Assembly: GCA_025769875.1 (NCBI GenBank)
Contig: JAGFNK010000132.1
Coordinates: 1 to 64,000 of the forward strand
Direction of reading: 5' to 3'
Origin: Russula earlei
Lineage: Eukaryota; Basidiomycota; Agaricomycetes; Russulales; Russulaceae
DNA length: 64,000 bases
In this document: positions 43,801 to 54,415 of the stretch, one piece after another
How the letters are laid out: every line of letters begins with the position of its first letter
Position numbering within the stretch: the stretch's first letter is position 1
Position numbers and translations under genes: made by a program
Notes under the pieces: generated by a model
What the model saw: only the letters and a program-made list of their open reading frames with translations
Database searches by the model: none
Told to the model about the DNA's origin: nothing

Positions 43801-46800
43801 ATGGGTCCTCCTTCGAAACCACATGAGGGGCACGCTCAAAATAAACAAAAAAGCCTTCTTGGATGGCTTTCCAAGCCTACGACTGTCAAGGCTGCCAATT
43901 CAAGTTCATCAGTAAATGCCGCGGTCACGTCCTCCAGCCCGAGCGGGCGTGATTCGATCTTCGAAACGCCCTCTACAAACGAGAGAGCTAATTTTGGAAT
44001 CGAATCGCCCGCAGTCAGGAGTGCCACATTTACCAAATCTTCTGACGGTGGAAGGAGCATCAATGAAACGCCACCGACAAGTGATCCTATCGACGTGGAC
44101 TTGTCCTCTGATGAGGATCTCCCCATTCGCGACATCAAATCTGTGTGTTGGACCTATCCATATGCCTTTTTTATCTAGCGGCCACTGATCTGTGATTCAG
44201 GCTCGGGTAAAACGGAAGATTGCCATCGAGGATTCGGATGAAGGGGAAGGATTTGTTAATCCTGCTTCTTCCCGCAAGAATGTCTTATCTGCATATAAGT
44301 CTTCCAAAAAACCTGGTAAGGTGACAAACCTTTCGCATCACCGGGCCCTTGATTAATTGACCCAATTGAACTAAGCAAGGACGAAGAAAGCTCGTTTGGC
44401 TCTCTCGGAAGATGACTCTTTCATTGAAAGGGACTCAGATGATCAGGATGCCGCTCCTTCTGCCTTCACTCAAAATTTGAGTAGGTTCAAGAAGTCACCG
44501 AAGAAAAAAGGTAGTCTGAACAATTATTCCCCCGCATACATGGTCGCATATAATTCTTTGAATTACAGCCCATCTTTCGAGACGCTCGGATGATGACGAG
44601 GAGTTCATTGTCCCTGACGATAGCGAAGATGATGTCGTATCGCGGTCTTCTCATGCTTCCAAGCGCTCTTCCCGCCAGTCCTTTTCGAGCGGCGTTGATG
44701 ACGACGACGCAACACAACCCACGAAAACCAAGAATTCCGCCGGTACCGCTAGTCAATCGTCCCTCAACAAAGCTCATGCAATCAGTGGAACAGCGAGTGC
44801 TTCTACCAACAACTTCCTCACAGCAGCGGAGCAGAGAGCCCAAGCGACGAAAGACGGGAAAAAGTCCCAAGAAGATCCATTCTCCTTTTTGCAAGATATC
44901 AGAGATGTATAGATGCATCTTCGTTTTTTACAATGTTCGCACTGAGCGTGTGATCCTTTTCAGAGAGATGGTGTCCGTCCAGGAGAGCCTGGTTATGACC
45001 CCAGGACGTTATATATTCCTAGAAAGGCTTGGGATGGTTTCAGCCCTTTCGAGAAACAGGTACGGAAGGTTTGCTTTGATACCGATGCGCATGTTTAAAG
45101 ACCCATTTACAGTTCTGGGAGATCAAGCAGAATCACTTCGATACCGTTGCGTTCTCTTCATTCCTCCTTCAGATTCTTGAACTGACCTAATGACCAGATT
45201 TTGTTTTTCCAAAAAGGGTAAGTCGTTGCTGCATCTCATCTGACTCAGGAAATGAACAAGATCTTCCAAATTCATAGAAAATTTCTTGAAGTATGGCCCC
45301 TTCCCATTCGGACTCCCAACATTAATGTTTTGGTAATTTAGCTGTACGAAGAGGATGCCCGTATTGGTCATCGTGACTTCGACCTTAAGCTTACACAACG
45401 TGTCAAGATGTCCATGGTGAGCTCGTTCGGTCATTGGCCTCTGAAATTTTGTTCAATCTACCTCAGGTCGGTGTACCTGAGATGGCTTTCAACTTTTGGG
45501 CAGCGTCAGTGTCGTCTCCTGACACCATCTACGTGTCAGATCATGACTAACGTGTATTTGTAGAAAATTCCTAGCAAAAGGTATCATATCTAGTAGATTG
45601 AGACTACAGTTCGGAAAACCAACGATGATGGTTTAATACTAGGTTATAAAGTTGGTCGCGTTGATCAATCTGAAACCGCCCTAGGAGCAGAGATGCGTGT
45701 TGCTGCGAACAAGTCAAGAGGTAAGGCAGGCGACGACAAGCAGAAAGAGAAGATTGTTCGCAGGTTTGTGGTTTAGTGCTGTACAAGATAACTTCTGTCT
45801 AATGGGGCCTGCAGGGAGCTAAATAAAGTCTATACCAACGGGACTTTGGTTGACGATGAACTGCTTATCGACGATCAAGCCGGCCATTGTCTTTCCATCC
45901 GGGAGGACGAAGATGGCGGAGAGTATGGGAGTTTCGGTATTTGCGTCCTAGACAGTGCAACGAGCGAGTTCAACTTGTGTGCCTTTGATGACGACGTATG
46001 TCGTACAAGGCTCGAAACGCTCCTCCGACAGTTGCGACCTAAAGAAATTGTGTTCACTAAGGTGCGATGTGCGGTTCCTTGTCATCTTTCCGAGCTCAAA
46101 CTTGTTGTCATCGACATCGACCCAGGGTAATTTGTCGGTGGCTACAACACGTCTGCTAAAAGTCATTCTGCCGGGAACTTGCCTCTGGACTAGCCTTCGT
46201 GACGTTGAAGGCTTCAGCTATGACGAAACGCTAAGCGAGTTAAAGGGACTTTACGCTACTGGTGACAAGGACGCCATGGAAGATGATGACTATACTGCGG
46301 TACCCATAGCCATTCGTGATATGCTTGGGTACAAGAACGCTATTGAAGCCCTCGGTTCCATGATGTGGTGCGCCGTCATTATTTTTCCGTTCAAATGCCA
46401 CTGGATCAAATGATGCTCTAAGGTACTTGCGTCAGCTGAATATCGACAAAGACATTTTGACAATGAAAAACTTCAATGTATATGACCCGATGAAAAAGGG
46501 ACAAGGACTTGTCCTTGACGGACAGAGTTTGGCTCACATTGAAGTGCTCCTTAACAGCGAAGGAACTGAGGAGGGTTCCTTGCTGCAACTCTTGAGCCGT
46601 TGCGTGACGCCATTTGGTCAGTCAATTCTTTATCCACCCTGATGCCTCCTCATACGCGCGCCTCAGGGAAGCGATTGTTCCGCATCTGGTTGTGCATGCC
46701 TTTACGCAGTGTCTCTGACATCAATTCCCGGTGAATACTTCCTTTATCCGACTTATGGGTTCGTTGGATTGAGGTCATTATCAGGCTCGATGCTGTGGAG

Positions 46801-49221
46801 GACCTATGAGCCATCCCACCTTTGAGGGAGACTTTATGGAGGTCGCCAAAGGTCTTCCAGACTTGGAGCGTATCGTCTCTCGCATTCACGCGAAGAACTG
46901 CAAAATCAAGGATTTCTTGAAAGTACTCAAGGTGATGATTCGTACAGTCACTTTTTTTTTTTTGTTGAACCTCTACAGTCCTTTAAAGCATTGAGCAAGG
47001 GTCTATCTAAGCTTGCCGATGCCTCTGAGACATTCGAGTCGAAGACAATTCTCGGACTATTACGTTCAGCTCCTGACCTGCTTCCTCACGTCAGGAATGT
47101 TGAAATGAGATTCGTGAGACCAGAGAACGGTATGTAAATTCCACACGTCGTTAACTAAATCATTCGCGTGACGTCATTTGATAGATAACGATGACCTCTT
47201 GCCCGTGGAGGGTAAGGACGAAGCGTATGATGAGATCGCTAAAGAGATTCAAGAACTCGAGAAAGAACTGGACAAAGCGCTGAAGAAACTGGAGAGACAG
47301 GTTGGGTAAATATTGTCATTCTTCCTCTTCTGCTTTTGCCAACCACCGCGCCGCAATCACAGAACCCCCTTGCGATTTTGGCATAGCGCGCAAGGAAACA
47401 AGGCGAGATACCATGGTGTCCTACAGTCACGATTGCCTGAACCACCGCATTAGGACATCTATCTGGTTCAAGTTAGTTCTGACCACCATGACATTCCAAA
47501 CTACTGGATCAAGAGTGGTGGAACCAAGGTTTATTTGAAGCTACGCAGTCCATCTCAACCCTGACATCTTACAGGCTTTCTCTCGCTGGACCGTCCCGGC
47601 CCTGGCGAGCACTGTCCGGCAGCTCAAAGAAGCCCGTGAAAGACGCAATGCTAGTATCAAAGACTTCAAGTTTCGTTTATTTGCCGAGTTCGACAAAGAT
47701 CGTAGCGTCTGGCTGCGCGCAATTCGGGTCCTGGCAGAGCTTGATTGCCTCTTCAGTCTTGCAAAATCCTCGAATGCCCTCGGAGAACCAGCTTGCCGTC
47801 CGCAATTGACTGAAGGCGACGTCTCGTGGATCGAGTTTGAAGAACTACGTCATCCTGCAATGGCTCTGAGAACGAAGGGCGATTTTATTCCGAACAACGT
47901 GAAGTTAGGAGGAAAGGTGGGGAGGATTGCACTTTTGACAGGTTCGTATGACTTTGATCTCTGCTCGTAAACCTCATCAACTTACCCTCTCGCACAGGGC
48001 CGAACATGGGGTAAGTCCGCTGACTTCGATGTCGTTACATGATCCCTGATAGCGGGATACCACAGAGGAAAATCCACCGTGAGCATGGAAGATTTCCGAG
48101 CTGGCTTATGTACTGATTGTCTATAGGTGATGCGCATGACCGCAGCAGGGGGTTGTAAGTTTCGTCCGTCCCTTACGATATGTAATGACGTCGTCGTTCT
48201 CTCTGCTGCAGATCATGGCACAAATGGGCATGTTTGTTCCCGCTCGGAGTGCTCGGTTGGCATTCCATTACTACAGAATGAGCCCATCCACCTGACCCAC
48301 GCTTTAGGCTATGTCCTGTGGACGCTATCCTCACCCGCATGGGTGCTTATGACAACATGTTCTCAAATTCGAGTACGTTCAAGGTCGAGCTCGACGAATG
48401 GTAATATGATCGTTCTTCGTGAAGCAATGCGCTCTAATACCCTACAGCTGTAAGATCATGCGAGATGCAACACCAAAATCGTTTGTGATCCTTGACGGTA
48501 TGTCAGAATGTCATTCATCCGACGGCGGCTTCATAAAAGAATATTCGGCAGAGCTCGGCAGAGGAACTTCGACATATGTAAGTCTTTTGATTTTGGATAA
48601 TGAGTTCTTGATAATAACATCCCTCCGAAGGATGGAATGGCAATTGCTGGGGTAAGACATGAATGACCTCAGCCTCCTTATTCCAACAGCCAATCGACTT
48701 GGCAGGCTGTCTTACATCAATTGGCTACACACACATTATCTCTGGCATTTTTTGCCACCCACTACGGATCGCTGACGGACGATTACGCTTACCATCCCAA
48801 TATCCGAAACATGCATATGAAGACAATAGTCGACGATGAAAAGCGAGAGGTACGGGTGCTGTGATGTCGCCGCGTAGATCATTGTTTTGAACGTCTCCAA
48901 TAGCTCGTATTTTTGTACAAGCTTATAGAGGGGATTGCGTCATCCTCTTTCGGCACACACGTGGCAAATCTAGCTGGGGTACCACTGGATGTTGTCGAAC
49001 GTGCGGAAGCCATCTCGAGGGACTTTGCGAGCAAGTTTAAAGAGAAGATAGAGGACAAACGGAAACTGTCCGCGTCTTCCAGGCTGCCGATCGATACACA
49101 GGCGGATTTTGCGTACCTACACAAGCTTGCGGTAGGGAAATGCGACTTGGATGTAGACGTAGTGAGACGACGGGATGTACTGAAAGGGTTGAAGATTTCT
49201 ATCGGACGACGGATAGAGTGA
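43801..49221 (+). CDS. MSH6: DNA mismatch repair protein MSH6
   Basis: ATG at 43801 opens MGPPSKPHEG, and NKQKSLLGWLSKP, a PCNA-binding PIP box, follows at residues ~15-27. An acidic, Ser-rich linker comes next. The mismatch-binding domain has QFWEIKQNHFD, ILFFQKGKFLELYEEDA (the Phe-x-Glu motif, F-L-E) and RVKMSMVGVPEMAF. The connector and lever regions include GSFGICVLDSATSEFNLCAF and NFNVYDPMKKGQGL. The ATPase has GRIALLTGPNMGGKST (Walker A) and VMRMTAAG. The C-terminus has VANLAGVPLDVVERAE and stops at 49221. MSH6 pairs with MSH2 as MutS-alpha and detects base mismatches and small loops. The gene is rich in small introns, including unusually short exons (see findings). I judge it functional. 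Confidence 0.92.
45198..45290 (+). other. Microexons coding the MSH6 mismatch-reading motif
   Basis: A 20-nt exon (45198-45217, ILFFQKG) and a 13-nt exon (45278-45290, coding KFLE) are each bounded by AG and GT. They join to CTGTACGAAGAGG at 45342 to give FFQKGKFLELYEEDA. The 13-nt exon holds the Phe and Glu that contact the mismatch in this family. Confidence 0.75.
47998..48078 (+). other. Two 13-nt microexons coding the MSH6 Walker A motif
   Basis: Exons 47998-48010 (GGCCGAACATGGG) and 48066-48078 (AGGAAAATCCACC) are each flanked by AG and GT. Together with the last G at 47941 and GTG at 48127 they spell TGPNMGGKSTV in one frame. Without both exons the ATPase P-loop is lost. Confidence 0.8.
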
Positions 49222-49428
49222 TGAGGGGTGGCGGTGGCAGTGGTGGATGTGTTACGTAATCACAATTCGATAGGTGGGAGTGGGATTGTGGATTTCTTTC
49301 TTTCTGATCGACAAGGCCAGCTTCTTGTTGTCCCTCCTCACCCGTTCGTTCTCTGTTCACCTTTGTTATAAAAGAAGGGTTTCTCGTCCTCTTTCAATCA
49401 TATTCCTTCCCTCTCGTCTTCTCTTCCA

Positions 49429-52258
49429 ATGCAATCTTCTCCGATGATGGCCTCTCAGTATATCTCCCCACCAAATGATTCTTACGAGTCTACTGAACCG
49501 CAGCCCCACCCCTACCTGCATGAACCTCTCCTCCACATCTCTGGTCTTCCACACTATGTAACCGATGAGAACTTGGCTCTCCCATTTACCACTTGTGCGC
49601 CTTTCCGTCCCAGGATCAATCGCGATGGAACGACGAATCAACTGTCCGGCACCATAGAGTTCAAGACTCTAAACAATGGTGCGCCCAATCAGATCGCCCC
49701 TTCTCTCGTCGTGCTACTGACCGAGGCGCGTCTCAACGTGTGTTCTCCCAGCCGAGAGAGCGCTTGCCACCCTTCACGGGCGCCCAATCCCAGGCCTTCC
49801 CTCTCCCGTCCTCCTCGTCCTTTCGCCGTATCCTCCAACTACACCCCACACTCCTCTTCCACCTCCGAACGCGTCTCCTCGCCTCGTAAAGCATCTCCCG
49901 CAAACTTATTCTGATTCCCAACTCTACGATCTCTTCCGTCCGTTTGGCGCTCTCGCTTCAGCACACACTCAGGCCGGCTTCGGTAAAGACACGGGTGTAG
50001 TGGAATTTTGGAGAGAGGAGGATGCGCGACGCGCCGAAGAGGCTCTCCACTGCGTCGAGATCGAAGGACAGAACATTGCCGTCCAATTGTATCAGCATCG
50101 TAGATCGAGTGTCCTGTCAGAGTTCAGTCCCAGCGCTCCTCCGTTCGTTCCATCCGGGTCGGCCTACCCTACGCCCTACCCCACCCAAGTGAGTTTTCTT
50201 CGGATATGTCGGCAACTTCTGTTTGACCGCATTTAGTACTCTCCCCCGAGGGCAAGCCCATTCCATCCTCGCTCACCCTTACCATTTATCCATGGCCCTG
50301 GTCAGCAAGTTCAACTTGCGCCTCTTCATGGCCCAGGCTCCAATAGTCACAGTGGTCTCATTGACCCCTGTAATCTGTTCTGCAAAGTATGCATCTCACA
50401 GCAACCTTTCGTGTCATTGCTCACTTATCTCATAGAACCTCGATCCTTCCATCGATTCAAATGGACTTTTCACACACTTTCGCCAGGTGAGTTTCGATTA
50501 CTTCTGTGTGCGAGTGGTACTCATCATCACGCAGTATGGTCAAATTGTTAGGTATGTCGAATATGATTTGATGTTGGTCTCTACACTCAATTTTATCCAG
50601 TGCTCGTGTTATGCGCAACGAAGTCGGTGAGAGCCGTGGCTTTGGCTTTGTATCGTTTCAAACGCCAGATCAAGGTCCGCTGGTCTCTACTTGTACTAGA
50701 ATATACTTGTTGAAATGTGGTGAACTAGCTGCTGCTGCGATGCACGCCATGAATGGCGCTCTCCTGGGTTCCAAGCAACTTGTCGTCCGCTTGCATGAAC
50801 CAAAACAGTTGCGTCAGGAAAAACTCGCGGCACGATTCGCCGGGCATAATGGACACCCCCGCAGCGCCAGCGGTGCCACAAGCCCTACTCTCAGCGAAGG
50901 TGGAGAAAGTTACGCCGGGTGGCCAAGCCCTGGCGCTAAGTCCGCGATTCTAGGCTCCCCTATCGGCCACAGCGAACGCTTAGAACGACCTCGGAGAGGG
51001 TCAGGCAGCTATTACAATGTAAACATTGACCACACACCCTTCGGTACATTCTGACTCTTGGCAACAGGCCGCTCTCGCAGGGACGTTGAACCTGCCTATG
51101 CGTTATGATGATCTATCTGCGCTTTCTCCTGTGGTTCGCAAGGAAGTACTCACAGGCGAGCTCAGCCGGCGTCTCAAGTCCATGCCCACTATTCCTGCCG
51201 CAGAAGTCGACTCAATTGTCGGATCACTCGTCGGATTGTCTCTCAGCGATGTAGTCTCCGCTATTCAAGACCCCCTCAGACTCGATGAACAAATACAGCG
51301 TGCACGTCATGCCGTTACTTCCTCCGCTGTGACGCCGCCGGAAAAGGCGCCGTCACCTGCGAACTCGCAGGACTCACGTTTGCTTGATACAAATGCTCTT
51401 AACGCGACTGCCTCCGCACCCGAACACCCTTCGACTCCGATCTCTGTTGCCGCTTCTCTTTCGACTCCTCCGCGCACTTCATCACCCTCGGGCTCAGTTG
51501 CTCCAGCCACCTCTTCTGAGCGTGCGCGTATTTTAGCTGCAGTGACTCGATTGGAACCTGCACGTGCTGTCGCTCTGACTGATCTGCTGATGAGCCTTCC
51601 GAAGCGCGAGCGCGCAATGTGCCTATTCAATGTAGAGGTGCTGCGCACCAAGCTGGTCGACGCCAAGGCAGTTCTAGATAGCGATGACGCAACCGATGAG
51701 CCCACTCCTAACACTGCCCCTCAAGTCACCCCAGAGCCCGTCACACCACAAAGTAAGCGCACCATTCCCACTTCGCAGGAATGCAGTCCACGAACTCCTG
51801 AACTCTCGTCTCGTGGTGCATCGGCAGCGGCGTCGCCCACTCCTGCGACACCTGGTACGACACATACGGTCGCATCGCTTGCACGACTTCCTGCGGCGGA
51901 GATAATCAAGATTGCATCTATGCCATCAACGACAGGCTTGCCGCTACCGAAAACGGATCCGTTGGTCGTAGAGGCGACGGACAAATTTATTGATTCGTTA
52001 TTAGACGAGCCGGTCCACACCCGGAAGCAACAAGTCGGCGAGAAGCTGTGTGTATCGTTGTTCTTCTGTTACTCATATATGGGACTAAATATCTGCTCAG
52101 TTTCCGCGCGATCAAGTCATTTGGCCTGAAACAAGCTCCAAAGCTCACAATTGCACTGTTGGATGGTGACGATCTTCGCGCCCTCGCTCACCTGATGAAC
52201 AGCTACCCCTCGGTGTTGAAAGAAAAGGCCATCCTCGTCCAGGCCTCCTGGACCAAGT
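49429..52258 (+). CDS. rrm4: Rrm4-like mRNA transport protein (3 RRM + 3 MLLE)
   Basis: ATG at 49429 opens MQSSPMMASQYISPP. RRM 1 begins EPLLHISGLPHYVTDENLA. RRM 2 covers LYDLFRPFGALASAH to EIEGQNIAVQLYQ. RRM 3 has CNLFCKNLD and the RNP1 GFGFVSF, ending near KQLVVRLHEPKQ. The C-terminal half has MLLE-type modules: DDLSALSPVVRKEV to SDVVSAIQDP (about 51.1-51.3 kb), ARILAAVTRLEPARAVAL (about 51.5-51.7 kb), and KQQVGEKLFRAIKSFG to LAHLMNSYPSVLKEKA (about 52.0-52.25 kb, across an intron). In Ustilago, Rrm4 has this three-plus-three layout and carries mRNAs on moving endosomes through the PAM2 protein Upa1. The part between 49680 and 49920 changes frame, so an intron there is likely. The orthology is inferred from architecture. 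Confidence 0.75.
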
Positions 52259-52780
52259 AGTCTCGCACCGTTTCCTGTTTCCTCGCCAGGGTAGGTTTCT
52301 AGTGGTCATCTAACCCCTCGTGATGCGCAAATCGATCCACGTCCACTTAATTCGCTTTGAAATACCTTCTCCTACGGAACAACTTTCTTACACATCGCTA
52401 CCCTACATTTAGCATTGACCAAGGCCGTTGTGCTGATACCTCATTTACATAATCTGGCTGCAGACATGCACGGTGAGCTGCCGTACGACAGTCATCACTG
52501 TCGAGGCTATATGTTTGCCTTGTTTCTGCTCCCCGACTAGGATTCTAGTGTATCTAAGACGGAAAGCTTTGATCTATTCCCTTTATAACCATTACCCTGC
52601 ACAGTTCATTGCCGTGTTACTTACGTTTACGATACGTCGTCACTGTTGACTTGCTTGTCTGGTTGTCCTCGTCCGTCGTCCTCAGTTAAATGAGTCCTTG
52701 CGATCACATGATATTCACGTGATTTGGACGCGTCGACAAAGACGCGAATTCGGGCCAACAAGAACGTGGCACTTGCGACC

Positions 52781-54281
52781 ATGTCCTCAGATGTCTTTCA
52801 GGAGGAGCAATCCGTCGTTGTCGACGGGGATCTGATAGAAGCTGCCAAAGAGAACATTCAACCTCTCGCTTCTGGCCGCAGAGCTACTGCACTCTCCGCC
52901 GTCCTCTCCACTCCCCATGCACAGCGGGAGTCCAAACTTGCTGCCGCGAGGAACCGCCTACGGATCAACGTCGAACTTGCTCTCGAGGATGACGATGACA
53001 ATCCTTTGGAAGCTTACTGTCAACTTGTCTACTGGAGTCTCGAAAACTACCCCCAAGGGCACAGCGCAGAATCAGGGCTACTTGAACTCCTCGAGGAGGC
53101 CACACGAGTTCTGAGGGATCACAGGGATGGAATTTGGAGGAAAGATCTGCGATACCTAAAACTTTGGGTATTATATGCGAATTACGTGGAGAAGCCGACG
53201 GTCATATACCGATTCCTCTTGGCCAACGAGATTGGAACGAGTTTCGCGTTGCTATATGAGGAGTTAGCCACCGTACTCGAGCGGAATGGGAGGCGCGTCA
53301 CTTTTATGATCACGGTATCAACCACTCGCTGAACGCCACGCAGACGCGTGGACGCGGACGAGACCTATCTTCTCGGTATCAATCGCCAGGCATCCCCAGT
53401 AGAGCGTCTGCAAGCAAAACATCAAGAATTTCAAAAGCGTATGATGCTGGCCACACCTCTGGAACCCGCCTCTCTGCCAGAACAGCCGCAGCTGGCATCG
53501 ACAATAACGGCGACTCGCCGTAAAGTCTTGGGCGAATCGAGTTCTACGTCAAGATCGATCCGATCGGCCCAATCGACATCGACAACGGCGTCTTCCCGTC
53601 CCCTAGAGGACGTCTTCGGTTCATTATCGGGTCCATCCTCGAGACCCAAACCGAACGCCCGGATGCAGGTCTTCGTTGATCCCTCTGGAACCTCTGCGGA
53701 AGACTCACTTGCGCAGGGAGATACCATGGCAACCCCATGGAATGAGCTGGGCACACGGAAAGAGCGCGTAAAGGAAAACGTGCCGAAGGTGTCAAAGCTT
53801 AGCGGTGCGACGATGCGGCAGGCTGGACAACAGCGGCGCGTCACGTCCGCGCCTGCAGCGTCATCATCTCGGATTGCTGTTTTCAGGGACCCCACGCCGG
53901 GGGAAGGAGACCTGATGCCCCCGCCATTAGCTCCTTCTGATGCCAAGTTGAGAGGTAAGGAAAGAGAGACCGTTCCAAAGACTCCGGCGCGTCCTTCGAT
54001 CGTACCGTTCAAGGACGAGACGAAAGCGACGCCCGCTACGCCACGATTTGTGCCATTTAGAGATGACGTTGTAAGTGTCCGCACACTACGTGGGGTGAAC
54101 GGCATTCTTAGAGAAATCACAGCCGAGTACGCCTACCTGCTCGATTGGCGCCCAGATTCCAGAGAGTGTCATGAAGGTGAAACCAATAGGTACAAGAGGA
54201 CAAGCCGCGTCGTCGGAAGCGGAGGCACTTAGAAAGGACCCTTTCAAGAATTATCCTGACAAACCAATGGGAACAGAGTGA
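52781..54281 (+). CDS. MAD3: Spindle checkpoint protein Mad3/BubR1-like
   Basis: The first ATG in the open frame is at 52781 (MSSDVFQEEQ). A KEN box (AAKENIQPL) sits at residues ~35, as in Mad3, where it binds Cdc20. The Mad3/Bub1 homology region follows: ALEDDDDNPLEAYCQLVYW, LENYPQGHSAESGLLELL, KDLRYLKLWVLYANYVEKP and ANEIGTSFALLYEELATVLE. After a short intron come YLLGINRQASPVERLQAKHQ and FQKRMM. The C-terminal half is low-complexity. After a last intron it ends PESVMKVKPIGTRGQ to KDPFKNYPDKPMGTE at 54281. There is no kinase domain, so it is Mad3 and not Bub1. The intron near 53300 has no clean GT donor in the needed phase. Confidence 0.85.
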
Positions 54282-54415
54282 GGTCGAGCTGAGCCAGATG
54301 GGATAGTGGAGACGGATTGACCAGCTGAGATGACTTGGAGTGGTCTGCGCTAGTTTACGTTTACTTTTACTGATAAGTGTGTAGAAGAGATGATCATCGA
54401 TGGTGATTGTATACG

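Noticed and set aside
53431..54120. 229-residue minus-strand ORF
   Set aside because: It is antisense to the low-complexity part of Mad3 and has no domain, so it is a shadow.
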